Shown here: piece after piece, positions 10,531 through 21,381 of the stretch
How positions within the stretch are numbered: position 1 is the first letter of the stretch
Layout of the letters: every line of letters starts with the position of its first letter
Assembly: GCA_023375785.1 (NCBI GenBank)
Contig: SZWC01004841.1
Coordinates: forward strand, 45,978 to 109,977
From: Penium margaritaceum
Taxonomy: Eukaryota > Streptophyta > Zygnematophyceae > Desmidiales > Peniaceae
DNA length: 64,000 bases
Direction: 5' to 3'
Made by a program: the position numbers and the translations under genes
Notes under the pieces: generated by a model
What the model saw: only the letters and a program-made list of their open reading frames with translations
Told to the model about the DNA's origin: nothing
Database searches by the model: none

Positions 10531-11358
10531 AGTCGCTGGAGTTGTACGCCATGAGGGCTTGTTCGTCTTTCTTCCCGCCCCGCTGGAACCGGTATAGGTT
10601 CTTCTTCGGGCAGTTGCGTGTATAGTGGCCCTCCTTACCGCAGTTGAAGCACTCCCCCTTCTTTTCACCCTTCTTGGTGCCCTGTTTGGCACCCTTCCAC
10701 TTGTCGCCTTGGCCTCCACTATAAGGATGAACTGTGTATGCAGAACTTAATGCCGTTGCACTCTCTTGACCGCCACATCGCATCCACTCGTTGCGCACAT
10801 ACTCAGCAAACTTTGGGTACTTCAGCTCGTTGGAAGGCCAACCACAAAGGACTGTGATCAATGGACTCCAACTGTCCGCCAAGACCAGAAGGAGGATCAT
10901 AGCTTGCAACTGAGAGTAAACCTCCCAACCAGTGGCCACGTACTCCGCTGCGAGTGACTCAATCTGCTGCATGATCTCCATGATGTTGTCACCTTCGTAA
11001 GCTCGGAGGGTGACGGGCCGTTTGAAGATGAAGAGTTCATTGGCGAGGTTGCTTGACTGGTAGATAGAGCAGAGTTTTGACCATGCCTCTGCAGCCAGGG
11101 TGCATCCTTGGATGTGCCCAAATTGTGGTGGGAATCACGCGGACACAAGGAGCACCAACGCCTTTTTGTTGCGCTTCTTGTACGCCTCCTTTACCTCATT
11201 CAGCCGTTGTTGTCTCTGGCGAGCAGTCTCATCACCTTTCACGAGCTCAAGCATTCCCTTGTCGTTGAGGAAGACCTCAAACTACCACCTCCACAAGGAA
11301 AAACCTGTCCCATCAAACTTGAAAACAGTGTGGCTGCTCTCTTGGTCATTGGCGGCCA
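10531..11358 (-). pseudogene. gag: Cop1a gag
   Basis: Gag starts at the ATG at 11356-11358 (MAANDQESSHTVFKFDG), about 70 bp inside the primer site. It follows the copia gag pattern: GFSLWRW, LVLLVS, AEAWSKLCSIYQSSNLANE, MQQIESLAAEY and SWSPLITVL. A CCHC zinc knuckle, CFNCGKEGHYTRNC, lies near 10620-10665. Two in-frame stops, a TAG at 11282-11284 and a TGA at 11135-11137, break it; otherwise one frame runs to 10022 through the protease. This start fits the family better than the later ATG at 10981. Confidence 0.88.
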
Positions 11359-11411
11359 TGTCTTGATCTAGGAAGCGTGAATGCAAGCTGACTTGGGACC
11401 TTTTAAAGGCG

Positions 11412-11425
11412 TGGGTCCATAACCC
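11412..11425 (-). other. Cop1a primer binding site (internal tRNA-iMet type)
   Basis: Two bases after the LTR end the minus strand reads GGGTTATGGACCCA. This is complementary, with one mismatch, to the anticodon arm of eukaryotic initiator tRNA-Met rather than to its 3' end. Drosophila copia and yeast Ty5 are known to prime from such a half-tRNA. Confidence 0.8.
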
Positions 11426-11427
11426 TT

Positions 11428-11595
11428 TGTTGGCCTGAGGGCAAGTGTGCACCTTGGAGGGTCCCTAGCAGTGGCTGGTTCACACCACCAACTGTTTTTT
11501 TTTGGAGAGACTGAAACTATGGAGGCAACTGGATCCTAGGATGGCAGAAAACTGGTCAGAGAGTGTGGCGATAGTTTTGGCCTCAATTGTTCGGA
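11428..11595 (-). repeat. Cop1a 5' LTR, truncated
   Basis: It matches the first 170 bp of the 3' LTR read from its GGCCAACA end. Similarity stops near 11595 and the remaining 500 bp or so is absent. Unrelated sequence and a long GT repeat follow. Confidence 0.85.
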
Positions 11596-11833
11596 AAGCT
11601 TTTTTTAATGAGTTTTTCATATGGTTGCTACAAAAAAACTAGTTCATGGACTCGGTACGAAATGTGCACTTTGCTTGAAATCAGGTGCCCCCCCCCCTCC
11701 CACCCCCACATCGATGTGCCTTATCCTAGCTACAACGTTGTATTGTTGTCCACAATGCTGTACTGTTGTCCAAAGTACTAAGGTCAAAATTGGTACGTGC
11801 GTGCATGTGTGCATGCGCACGCACGTGTATGTG

Positions 11834-11837
<4 letters not shown>

Positions 11838-11923
<86 letters not shown>

Positions 11924-12256
11924 TGTGTGGGTGTGTGTGGGTGTGTGTGGGTGTGTGTGGGTGTGTGTGGGTGTGTGTGGGTGTGTGTGGGTGTGTGTGG
12001 GTGTGTGTGGGTGTGTGTGGGTGTGTGTGGGTGTGTGTGGGTGTGTGTGGGTGTGTGTGGGTGTGTGTGGGTGTGTGTGGGTGTGTGTGGGTGTGTGTGG
12101 GTGTGTGTGGGTGTGTGTGGGTGTGTGTGGGTGTGTGTGGGTGTGTGTGGGTGTGTGTGGGTGTGTGTGGGTGTGTGTGGGTGTGTGTGGGTGTGTGTGG
12201 GTGTGTGTGGGTGTGTGTGGGTGTGTGTGGGTGTGTGTTGTGTGTGTGTGTATGAG

Positions 12257-12318
<62 letters not shown>
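11838..12318. repeat. Compound microsatellite: GT, decamer and AG blocks
   Basis: About 40 GT units (11838-11918) pass into 32 exact copies of the decamer GTGTGTGTGG (11911-12230), then a short transition and about 27 AG units (12265-12318). All frames through it are open in places, but the predicted CVCVGV or THTHP proteins are translations of the repeat. Confidence 0.97.
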
Positions 12319-12322
<4 letters not shown>

Positions 12323-12843
12323 ACTGCTCCCCTCAAACCACGGCACACTGATGTTCATCGGCACATCATTGTGATAGTCATTGGTCATCCCAGAATGGGT
12401 GTGAGAGTGTCCCTGAAGCTTGCACTTCACTTGTATCTATGCAGGCATTAACAGGCATTACTTTTCAAATCATGATGCAGTTACAATGAGGGCACATCTA
12501 GAACATTCAACATACATGGTGATTGCATGGATGGAAAAACTGAGGCTCCTAAATTCTGAAAATGTTAAAGAAGTACAAAATCATTATCCCTTATGCTGCA
12601 TGGAGCTAGATCAGTGTGCCACAAATTCAAGGAGCAAAGATGATCCTGCAGAGTTTCACTGTTGCAAGCTATAAACTCCGTGGTATGTGAATATGTCCAT
12701 GTGTTTACCATGCACCTTGCTCAACAATGAAATGTAATGCATTTCAGATACAGTGAAAAAGAAATAGAAGCATTTCAGGATGTAACATTGTTTCACTGTA
12801 TCATACAGAGTTTTCCCTGAGACAACACGCACTAGTGCCCTAC
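12319..12843. other. Unassigned; contains a 12-bp inverted repeat
   Basis: No convincing gene. GATACAGTGAAA (12747-12758) and its exact reverse complement (12791-12802) flank a 32-bp loop. This may be the outer flank or the subterminal region of the hAT element to the right. The 84-residue plus frame at 12420-12674 resembles nothing I know. Confidence 0.4.
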
Positions 12844-15490
12844 TTACTCCTCGGCCCAGTGACGTATCAATTTCAAAGATGCTTGCTGCCCTTGTTTACA
12901 GTGGCAACAGCCTTGGTAGAGGATATGGTGTTTTATTTTTTTTGCACTAGAAGGACCCTTGCCAGCTACAGGGCCCTTGCCACCTGTAGGGCCCTTGCCA
13001 CCTGCAGGGCCCTTGCCACCAGCAGCGTCCTTACCACTAGCAGTGCCCTTGCCACCTGCAGCACCCTCACCACTTGCAGTGCTTCTGCTACCTGCAGCGC
13101 CCTTGCCATCTGCTGCTTTGCGGCTACTGGCATTTGCTCCACCATCATCACATGTGCCTGCAGGAACAAGAGGAGTATTCCCCGCAGAAGCCGCACCATA
13201 TCCAAAGGGATTATCATCCTCCCCATCAGCAGCAGGTGCAGCATCACCAACAGCATCATTAGTGCAACCATCACCCTCCACATTGCCACCCGCATCCCCA
13301 GCAGCATCTCCAGCAGCATCTAGCATCGGCATCAGCATCAGCAGCATTGCCAAATTTTCCACCAGCTTTTCCTGCAGCATCACCAGCATTGGCAGCAGCC
13401 TGGTTAGCAGAGTTGCCAGAAGAAGGTGGACCACCTCTTCCTCCACCATGGCACGTGTGCACACTGGACGTGCATGCGATGATGCATCCTCAGCCAGCCC
13501 AGTGTTGCGTGGCACCTGCACTTTTTGGTGCACGTCTCCTCCAGCTCCCTCCTCATTTCCTCCCCTTTCAGGTATAACTCCTCTTCTTCTTCCATCTCAT
13601 CATCATCACTTTCGGACTCTCCACCTGCTTCCTCCTCTTTCTCCACTTTGTTATCTAGAACCAGCTCTATGTCTTCCTGACTCTTGGAGTCCTCAGCCTG
13701 CAGCCAGTTCATTTCACGTCTGCATTGTGCCTTCGTGTGCTTGTAGTGCTAGAAGAGACACAGATTGCAACTTACCAACATCTCCAATGTGCTTAAACGG
13801 AGGCAATTGTGGGGTGCGGTATGGATCAGCTGGTGCGTGGAGAAGGACCTCTCATAGCCCAAGGAGGCACATGGCTGTGACAACAGTTTGATGGAGAGCT
13901 CACGGAGGTTTGGCAGCTGAACGAGATGGAAGAAGGACCACTTGTATGGCTGCAACTCGTTTCTCATCACCCAGCTAACTGCTGCCCTTGCTTTGTTATT
14001 GAGACATCAGGTAGTCGCATGGACAACATCCACTGTGACTGCAAATTAGACTGCTTTGCTGTAGCAAGGAGGGCCCCCACGACCTGTGCCTAACCTGCAA
14101 CCATGCTGAAATCACCCCCCAAGTCATTCCCAAAGTGGGTGGGATGCAGACGTCATGTGGCTGTGTACGAGGGGCATGCCATGTCTTTGGTCCATCCTGC
14201 CTTGAGCCAGGCCACCAATAGCTTGACATGATGTGCTGCAAAAAATGCTGTCTTGCAGCTTCTGGATTTGTTTGGGGCCTTCAGAGCTGCCATGCAATCA
14301 AGGAGTCCGTTGTAGAACTTACCAGCAGCGCCACCCCGGGATACTGCAATGCGGAGCTCATCAGAAAGAAATTTGAAGAGGTCTCAGAGCTGGAAATTTT
14401 ACACCCAGAAAACCCTGCGGCAGATGATGGTCCACAACGCCTTCTTCCGGTGCTTGGATGACCTGCCTTGCCACCTGCCCATATTGGATGACCTTCCATG
14501 TCTCCCAGTTCACCAGATTCAGGAGGAAAGGACGCATGTTGAGCATGCACAGCATGATGATGTGTACTGTAGAAAAGAGAGTATCACAGTGCGGCAGAAG
14601 AACGCGCATCCCAGTCTGCTGCCTCAGCCATGCAAAGGGCATGTCATTGTTTGAAAAGAAGTTTACCATGACCACCACCCTTGAATGTACCCCAGCTGTA
14701 CACTCACTCTTGCAAAATTCCTTTGTGACAAGGTCCATGTTGTGGGCACAGCAGCCCTGCAACATGATGCCCGGATACTTCATCTTCAAGTTCTTGAAAC
14801 ATGCTTGTTGACTGCAATGTTGTCACAGACAATGGACATGACATACTTTGCACCCACCGCAACAGTGGAATCCTCTATAACTACCAGTTATATGATCTGC
14901 ATTGCAAACAATGCCACTAGCATCCTTGGAGAAGACTTGGTAGGCCCCCTTAGCGTCAACAGCCATTGCATTGTAAACTGTCGCTGCTGCACATATGCCC
15001 ACTCATCCACTACAAGGGAGACCTCGTAGATGGGCCAATCCAGCTTCAGTGACTTTTCCAGCTGCTCTAATTTTATGTAAAGCTTTGGCAGCAGCTCGTA
15101 CACCACCCTACAATGGCTAGGCAGGCGGAAATTCTTCAATATGATTTCACAAGTCCTGAATACTTCCAGAAGCTAGGGCTCCTTGCAGAATGAGTTCGGG
15201 AGCTCTGCACTTGCCATGAGATTGGTGATTGCCATCTGGCGTGCATTGCTGGCTCGCTGTGTTGACGTACCATACATGATGTTGCAAACACGTCATGAAA
15301 TGGAGAATCTGGCCCTCCTGGAAAATGGCGTGGGGGACACGCCATCTGCTGGGAGGCACTCTCGATGGGAGCCACCAACAACAATTTGCCGGATGTGGCA
15401 GTTTTGGTGGCGTACATGGCACAACGACCGCAACCACGACGGAAGGGACCAAAATTGTAGACCGTTTATCAAAACAGACTGATGGCTAGA
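12844..15490 (-). pseudogene. hAT-superfamily transposase remnant
   Basis: Read on the minus strand, a possible BED-like finger near 15330-15440 is followed by a DUF659-type region: LPSHCRVVYELLPKLY and EVSLVVDEWAYVQQRQ (14888-15139), then VGAKYVMSIVCDNIA and KYPGIMLQGCCAHNMDL (14700-14860). The hAT dimerisation domain lies at 13749-13970: LRELSIKLLSQPCASLGYERSFSTHQLIHT. An acidic tail (DDDEMEEEEEL, about 13600) and a Gly/Ala/Lys tail with repeats of AAGGKG type (12920-13200) end the protein. Frameshifts and stops break it. hAT enzymes cut and paste DNA with 8-bp target duplications; I could not prove the terminal repeats. Confidence 0.8.
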
Positions 15491-15501
15491 GGCTCTTTGC
15501 A

Positions 15502-16551
15502 CTAGGATATAGGTGCAAGTAGTGCATTAAGCACTAGTACAACTAGCCTACCATAGCACGCTAGGAGGAAGGCAAGGGCTACCTTGTCAGAAACTGTAGA
15601 GACAGGCAGAGGCTTTGTAGGCTCTAGCGCAGGCTTTGGAGGCACAGGCGCAGGCTTTGGGAGCACAGGTACAGGATTTGTATGTGTAGGGGAAGGCACA
15701 GGCTTTGTAAGCACAGGTGCATGCTTTGTAGGTGCAGGTGCACACTCTGGAGAAGCAGGCGCAGGTTTTGTAGGCGCAGGCGCACGCTTTGTAGGCACAG
15801 GCACAGGCTTTGTAGGTGCAGGCCAAGGCTTTGTAGGCGCAGGTGCGGGCTTTGTAGGCACAAGTGCAGGCTTTTTTTATACAGGTGCAGGCTTTGTAGA
15901 TGCAAGCACAGGCCTTGAAGGTGCAGGCAAAGGCGTTGTAGGCATAGGGGCAGATGCAGGCTTTGTAGGCATAGGCACAGGCTTCATAGGCACAAGCGTA
16001 GGCTTTGTAGGCACAGCCGCAGGAATTGTAGGTGCAGGTGCAGGATTTTTTGGCACAGGGTCAGGCTTCGTAGTCGCAGGCGCAGGCATTGTAGGCGCAG
16101 ATGCAGGCTTTGTAGGCACAGGTGCAGGCTTTGTAGGCACAGGTGCAGGCTTTGTAGGCACAGGTGCAGGCTTTGTAGGCACAGGTGCAGGCTTTGTAGG
16201 CACAGGTGCAGGCTTTGTAGGCACAGGTGCAGGCTTTGTAGGCACAGGTGCAGGCTTTGTAGGCACAGGTGCAGGCTTTGTAGGCACAGGTGCAGGCTTT
16301 GTAGGCACAGGTGCAGGCTTTGTAGGAGCAGGTGTAGGATTTTCAGGCACAGGCTTCTTAGGGATATGGGGAGGCTTTGTAGGTGCAGGATGAGGACTTG
16401 TAGGTGCAGGCGCAGGTTTTGTTGGCACAGATGCAGGCTTTGTACATGCAGGCGCATGCTTTAAGGTTTGAATGCCATCTTTGTAGGCGCAGGCACAGGC
16501 TTTGTTGGTGCGGGCACAGGCTTTATAGGCACAGGCACACCGTTTCTGCAC
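15502..16551 (-). pseudogene. Pro-rich heptad-repeat open frame (PTKPAPV repeats)
   Basis: One minus-strand frame runs from 16551 to 15502 with a single TAA at 15877-15879. It encodes about 350 residues, mostly repeats of P-T-K-P-A-P-V, at least ten of them identical. The composition recalls proline-rich wall glycoproteins of plants and algae, but there is no signal peptide or non-repetitive domain, and the plus strand is open too. I regard it as a minisatellite first and a possible broken coding repeat second. Confidence 0.3.
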
Positions 16552-16600
16552 ACATGTGAATGCATTGTAGGCACAAGCACACCCTTCCTAGGTGCAGGTG
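15594..16600. repeat. 21-bp minisatellite
   Basis: The unit GCAGGCTTTGTAGGCACAGGT is tandemly repeated. Copies are near-identical at 16105-16330 and diverge outward on both sides. Because 21 is divisible by three, frames stay open on both strands (Pro-rich on minus, Gly/Phe-rich on plus at 15584-16393). Confidence 0.95.
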
Positions 16601-16629
16601 CATCCACGGTGACTTTGCTCTCCACTCTC

Positions 16630-17060
16630 ACAGTAATCCACTACCGTTGTCTTGGAGGAGAACAACACTCATTGCTCAATTGGACACGCAGGTGCACATG
16701 ATGTGGTCCACCGTGTGATCTTCCAGTCAAAAAGCTGGCATTAAGGGCAGAGCATTTCTCACAGATTCTAATTCTTCTTGTTAATGGTCTCCCCAACTCC
16801 ATGTGGTGGTTTCACAAGTGTGACTGGAGAGAGGCACTGACAATCTGGAGAATCCTGTAGGAATTGACAGTAGCAGTCACATATGTTGGCTCTGGTGGGT
16901 ATGGAATCACCCTCACGAATTCATAGCTATCTAAGTTAGATGCAACCGCTATTTTATGAACCGTAGGAATGACAGTGGTGAAGGATGTGGAGGGCAAGGA
17001 TCACTGTCAAGACTGGGTACAGATTGAGCCCCGAATGACTTTGGAAGTCAAAGTATGTTT
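16630..17060 (-). pseudogene. pol: Gyp1 fragment: RT end and RNase H
   Basis: The minus strand contains LSVPLSSHTCETTTWSWGD, a gypsy thumb segment, then DHIMCTCVSN and AMSVVLLQDNGSG, the start of RNase H. The DNA matches Gyp1a at 980-1160 (GTTGTCTTGGAGGAGAA and GTCAGTGCCT blocks). The left end is cut by the minisatellite. Upstream, a PPEPTYVTATVNS segment is the expected preceding block. Confidence 0.65.
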
Positions 17061-17599
17061 TAGGATTAGTTTCAGTACGGTTACAAAAGAGCCATACAAC
17101 CTGTCATCCATGTTTCCCTGAAAATCTACGCACACACAAATCGGAGCAGTATGGCCCCTGCTACAGGCGTCAAAGTAACTAATGGAGCAGCCACCCACCA
17201 CGCGCTGACCGTTAGGCAAGGGGAGGCGCATTAATGAAGATATCTCGAATCCTTCCCTGGCCGATGAATTAAGCAAGGTTCATCCTGCATTAGGAGACCT
17301 TCTTGGCTCCTTCCTTTTTTCCTTGGGTGCCTTTGTATCCTTGTGTAGTCGAACGTGAACCACTGGCAGTGAATTACCGGCCACTGCCGGGGGATACCAG
17401 ATTACGCTCCTCTAACACCTGAAATTTGTGTGAGGCTATATTTCTGCTAACTTCAGAAAATCAAGAAATTCAAAGCTCTATCTTGCAAAGGGAATTCCAG
17501 GAAATCAAAATCCACAATCAGGTCATGCATCCCAGTTCTCTACAGCTATCAGTGAATAAATCTGATTCATGGTACTCATGGCAAGGGGGACAACCAACA
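17061..17599. other. Unassigned, ending in a Cop1 LTR edge
   Basis: The right end, CCAACA at 17594-17599, next to a polypurine tract, is the start of a minus-strand Cop1 LTR. I could not find the other LTR end, and similarity to the Cop1a LTR is not visible. No gene is seen. The 89-residue minus frame at 17007-17276 is unrecognised. Confidence 0.4.
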
Positions 17600-19362
17600 A
17601 TCTCCCCCTTGCACCGCTGGTGTGATGCCGCTTCCTTGGAGTTCATGGCATCTCATGCTGCATCATACAGATCAAGCTCCATGCAGCTTGTGTCATCCCT
17701 GCCCTTGGGTTGCACCTTATTCATGGCAATGGAAAGCATGTGCTTTGTGCCGCAGTGCATGATTACCACTTCTCCCCTGGCCACCAAGTCTTTCACGTAA
17801 TGGTGATGGATATTGATGTCCTTGGTCCTCCTGTGCAGCACCGGGTTCTGCGTCAGACTGATTGCACTCATGTCTTCGACGTTCATCACTGCTGGCCTCT
17901 TCTACAGCATCCCAATCTCCTTTAGCAGTCACTGCAACCACACCTCCTCCTTTGCTGCTTCTGCCAGTACGATTTAAGTAGCCTTGGTGCTAGAAAATGC
18001 CTTGCAATCCTATTTCTTGCTCACCCACAAGACCACTACAATACCAAGCACAAAGACGTAACCTAACATCGACTTCCTGTTATTCAGATCTCCCACCCAG
18101 TAGGAGTCCGAGTAGCTGACCAACTCAAGGGAGCCGACCCACGCTCCCCCACCAAAGACAAGACGCAATGTTTTTGTCACCTGGAGGTAACGGATGATCC
18201 AGTTCACCAATGCCAATGCAGTGTGCCCAGATCAGCAACGTAGCGTTTTGCCTGCTATGTAGCAAAGGCCTGGTCCGGCCGTGTCGCAACCATGGCATAC
18301 ATGATACTACCAACCGTAGACTGGTATGGCACATCCGCCACCTCCTCCTTCTCCCCCTCTGTTCCTGGGCCCATGCTTGAGATCAGTCCATGTTGTGGTC
18401 ATGGGTGTGCCAATGGGGTTGCACTCCTCCATCTTTTGTTTGTGGAGTACCCCTTAACCGTACTTTTCTTGTCCCATCTCCAGGGTGCACACATTGTTGT
18501 ATCTCTTGATGGCGATGCCGAGGTAGTACTCGTGCTTGTCCACATCGGTTATTTCGAACCACCCTCCCAGCTGGTGCTTCAGTTTCACAAGCTACCCCGC
18601 ATTAGATGAGATAAGGATCAGGTCGTCGACATACAAGACGATGATCAGGTGCAGCTGCTTCTATTTCTGCCCATACATACTGTGATTTGCTTCGCAGTTC
18701 TTGGAGCCAAGCTCAGCTATGAAGCTCTCCATTTTCAGGTATCACATTAGTGGTGCTTGCTTCAGCCCATATAGCACCTTGCGAAGCCTGCACATTTCCC
18801 CCAGCGTTGCATCCACCCCCTTCTGCACCTCCATGTAGACCTCCTTGTCTAGGTTGTCATTGAGGAATAGCAATTTGATGTCAATCTGGTAGACCTCGTA
18901 GTCGCGCACGTCTGCCACTTAGAGGATGGTGTGGATGGAGGCGGATTTTGCCACGGGTGCGAAGGTCTATGTAGGTGACGAATAAGCAAGCTCCACCAAT
19001 GGACCTCTCGAGTGGCCCACACATTTCAGTGTGCACCAACTCCAACTTTGCTGCTGTACGCGTCCCCTTTTTGCCGAACAGCTGCCGTGTTGCCTTGCCC
19101 ACAATGCATGGCTCACACAAGGCTTCCTTAGCTGCTTCAAGGTCCTTGACCTTGAAACACTGCACCACCTCCTTCTTTTCCATCTCCTTCATCTTTGATG
19201 GTGAGATGTGGCAGATCCTGTGATGCCATAGGTGCAGGTCCCCCTCATCCTTTTGTGCAAGGTTTGCAGCATTGAGCTCACCCCAACAATTGAAGACCTT
19301 GGTGCAGAGTAGGAACAGGTCATCCTTCTACTGCCTGCAATCATGTTAACGTACCCTGCCTT
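17600..19362 (-). mobile_element. pol: Cop1b: deleted Ty1/copia copy
   Basis: A minus-strand relative of Cop1a. RNase H C-terminus lies at 17653-17889 (HRRTKDINIHHHYVKDLV), RNase H/RT end at 18010-18220 and RT with YVDDLILIS at 18480-18960. At about 18965 the RT joins directly to the start of integrase (VHTEMCGPLERSIGGAC, 19190-18980), so the integrase core and RT N-terminus are deleted. The first catalytic Asp of integrase reads Glu. The pre-integrase region continues to about 19290. Several stops are present. Confidence 0.85.
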
Positions 19363-19824
19363 TGTCAGTGAATCCGCAGGACGCGGTCGAGACGTTCATC
19401 TGATCATCTCTCGGTGGTTGACGTCTTTTGTTTTGGGCGAATCTGAGACTGAGCGTGAGCTTTCTGGTCGCCACAAGCTATGTGAGCAGGAATTGAGAGA
19501 CAGTCAGTTTTGTGAAGGGAATAACACAATTTTGTTATTCGTTTTTTAACATAGACATGATCAAGAAAGTTATAGGGCTAGTCATGAGCTTTCAAACGCA
19601 CCAAACCGCGCGCAATTCGACCAAGCATAGCCTACGTTACGCTTGTCGAAGCGTAGGTCTCACCCACCATAGGAACGATAACACTTCCATGGTGCACACA
19701 CACCGTGGCACCTTTCTTCACGTGCAAAGTGCCTTTTCCAAGGTGTAGATCCCATTGCACGTGGTGTAGTGGTCCCATGCACTGTTTCCATGCACCTTCC
19801 CAAATTTTGGGTCGAGTTTGGTGT
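19363..19824 (-). repeat. Left half of an antisense Cop2 LTR, split by Cop2a
   Basis: It matches 40130-40570 (minus-strand Cop2c LTR) from its TGTCAG end through the GAGCTTTCTGGTCGCC, GGGCTAGTCATGAGCT and TTTTGGGTCG blocks. At 19824 it switches abruptly to plus-oriented Cop2 LTR. The rest of the same LTR resumes at 26409. Confidence 0.75.
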
Positions 19825-20283
19825 TTAACTCATCGAAACAGACTCCAAAGGCGCAAGGGGCATGGCCACTATGTGTAGGGACATTTGCGCCTCCATAATG
19901 GTGTTTTGATGGGTCCTTGATGTGTGAAGGCGCCTCGGTGGGAGACGTGGTGCGCATCGCTGAATGAGTGGCTGGATTGGGGTTATGCGCTCCCGCTAAC
20001 GTAGCGGGAGCTACGGTGATCCGAATCGTACACGGTTCGGTGCATTGGAGAGCTCAAGACTAGCCCTACAAACGTTTAAATCATGTCCATGTTAAAAACC
20101 AAATACAAAATCACGTTCTTCCCTTCGCAAAAGTGACTGCCTCACAACATTCTTCAACTACCAGAAATAGAGCGTGAGGCGACCAGAAAGCTCACGCTTA
20201 GACTCAGAACCACCCGCACAAACTGAGCCGTGAGAACTGAAGACCTGTCGTGACACGTTGGAACTACACCAAGTTTCTGAAAA
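19825..20283 (+). repeat. Cop2a 5' LTR, 5'-truncated
   Basis: It aligns with 25949-26408 of the 3' LTR, beginning at TTAACTCATC. The first 516 bp are missing. It ends TTTCTGAAA just before the primer site. Confidence 0.85.
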
Positions 20284-20284
20284 A

Positions 20285-20298
20285 GGGTTATAGGCCCA
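20285..20298 (+). other. Cop2a primer binding site (internal tRNA-iMet type)
   Basis: GGGTTATAGGCCCA is one mismatch from the complement of the tRNA-iMet anticodon arm. It lies right after the LTR end, as in Cop2b, Cop2c and Cop2d. Confidence 0.75.
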
Positions 20299-20407
20299 CA
20301 GCCCTGACCGGTCTACAAATGGTTCACGGCTTTCGCGGCAGACTGGATCATCGTTGGGGACAACATCATTGTCAAGCTTTGAGGTCCCGGAGTTGAAGAC
20401 TGCGCAT

Positions 20408-21330
20408 ATGGCACAGAAGTAGACGCAGCCTATCCAAAAGTATGCAGGTGGCCCTGGCTACGGGCTATGGAGGTGGCACTTTGAGCTACACCTCGCGCAT
20501 AAGGGGCTGCTGGAGGTCATAAAGGGAACAGAAGGATTTGATGAAGCGACGACAACAAAAGCGCAGAAGAAGGCCTTTGCAAAGAAGAACATGGAGGCGC
20601 TCATGCTGCTGGTGTCCAGGATGGCCAAGTCGCAATGGGGTTACTTCCAGGGGTACAAGCTAGCAGCCGAAGCTTGGCAAAAACTCTGTGCCATCCATCA
20701 ATCCAAGTCGCTGGCAAACAAAAACTTCACAATGAAGCGACTCCTGACAGTGGGAATCGAGGAGGGAGCTGATGTCATCACCGATATGCAGCAGATCGAG
20801 TCTTTTGCCTCATAGTGCAATGTTGTGGGATGGAAAATCGACACACAGCTGGAGGTGATGGCCCTCCTCATAGCCCTTCCTAGCAGTTGGAGCCCTCTCA
20901 TTACTGTCTTGGGAGGACGGACAGAGGACAAGCTCACCTATGGCGCGGTCACGGAGAATATCAGCAATGAGGCACCGCGACGGAGCTGCGGGGAGTCCTC
21001 GTTGTCCTCATCAGTCCTTGTCACCAAAACGCGTGGTGGCAGAAGTGGGGCAAAGGGAGGTGTCGGACATGGCAGCGATAAGAAGGGCGCCACAAAGGGT
21101 GCTTGTCATAACTTTGGTAGGGAGGGAAACTAGGCCTGTGAGTGCACCAAGGAGGCAAAGGGCGCGGCAAGGATGCAAAAGGTGAGAAGGCACTCCTCAA
21201 GGCCACTCAAAACCACTACCTCAAGAGGGCCAACCGGCGATGCCTTGACTCCGGTGCGGAGGAGGTCGGGTTCATCAACTACACCAAGTTCAGCAAATCC
21301 ATGGTGGTGGCGGACTACAAGGTGTAGCCG
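20408..21330 (+). pseudogene. gag: Cop2a gag and protease region
   Basis: Starts at ATG 20408 (MAQK) with an immediate TAG at 20420-20422, then YGLWRWHFELHLAHKGLLEV, LMLLVSRMAKSQWGYFQG, AEAWQKLCAIHQSKSLANK, MQQIESFAS (stop) and SWSPLITVLGG. The zinc knuckle is damaged (CHNFGREGN, stop, CEC), and the frame then shifts. A CLDSGAEE protease motif lies near 21240-21265. Relatives Cop2c and Cop2d have the same order, which fixes the start choice. Confidence 0.82.
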
Positions 21331-21381
21331 GCAGCTAGCCAAGGAGACGTGGACATGGAGGTGGTGGTTGGTAGAAAGTGA

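Larger units (their letters stand above)
6514..11595 (-). mobile_element. Cop1a: nearly full-length Ty1/copia element
   Basis: A minus-strand copia element with 3' LTR (6514-7198), polypurine tract, one gag-pol region (7250-11358), primer site and truncated 5' LTR (11428 to about 11595). The order gag, protease, integrase, RT, RNase H is that of Ty1/copia. The polyprotein reads mostly in one frame with a handful of stops and one or more shifts near 8085. The 5' LTR is cut short before the microsatellite at 11838, so no target duplication can be tested. It belongs with the Cop1b fragment at 17.6-19.36 kb. Confidence 0.92.

Noticed and set aside
11621-12430. Several 150-234-residue frames on both strands (CVCVGV and THTHP repeats)
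   Set aside because: They are translations of the GT/decamer/AG microsatellite.
12959-13891. 310-residue Pro/Ser-rich plus-strand frame
   Set aside because: It is antisense to the hAT C-terminal tail and dimerisation domain.
12826-15544. ACTAGTGC...CTACTT blocks as hAT terminal inverted repeats (12831 and 15538)
   Set aside because: The blocks are only loosely similar and no 8-bp target duplication flanks them.
16105-16330. Possible CRISPR-like regular repeat
   Set aside because: Units are contiguous with no spacers, and the DNA is eukaryotic.
15584-16393. 269-residue Gly/Phe-rich plus-strand frame
   Set aside because: It arises from a 21-bp repeat, which keeps all frames open; no signal peptide or unique domain.
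16882-16887. TGTTGG as the far end of the Cop1b 3' LTR
   Set aside because: The sequence across it aligns with Gyp1a pol, and the supposed LTR interior does not match the Cop1a LTR.
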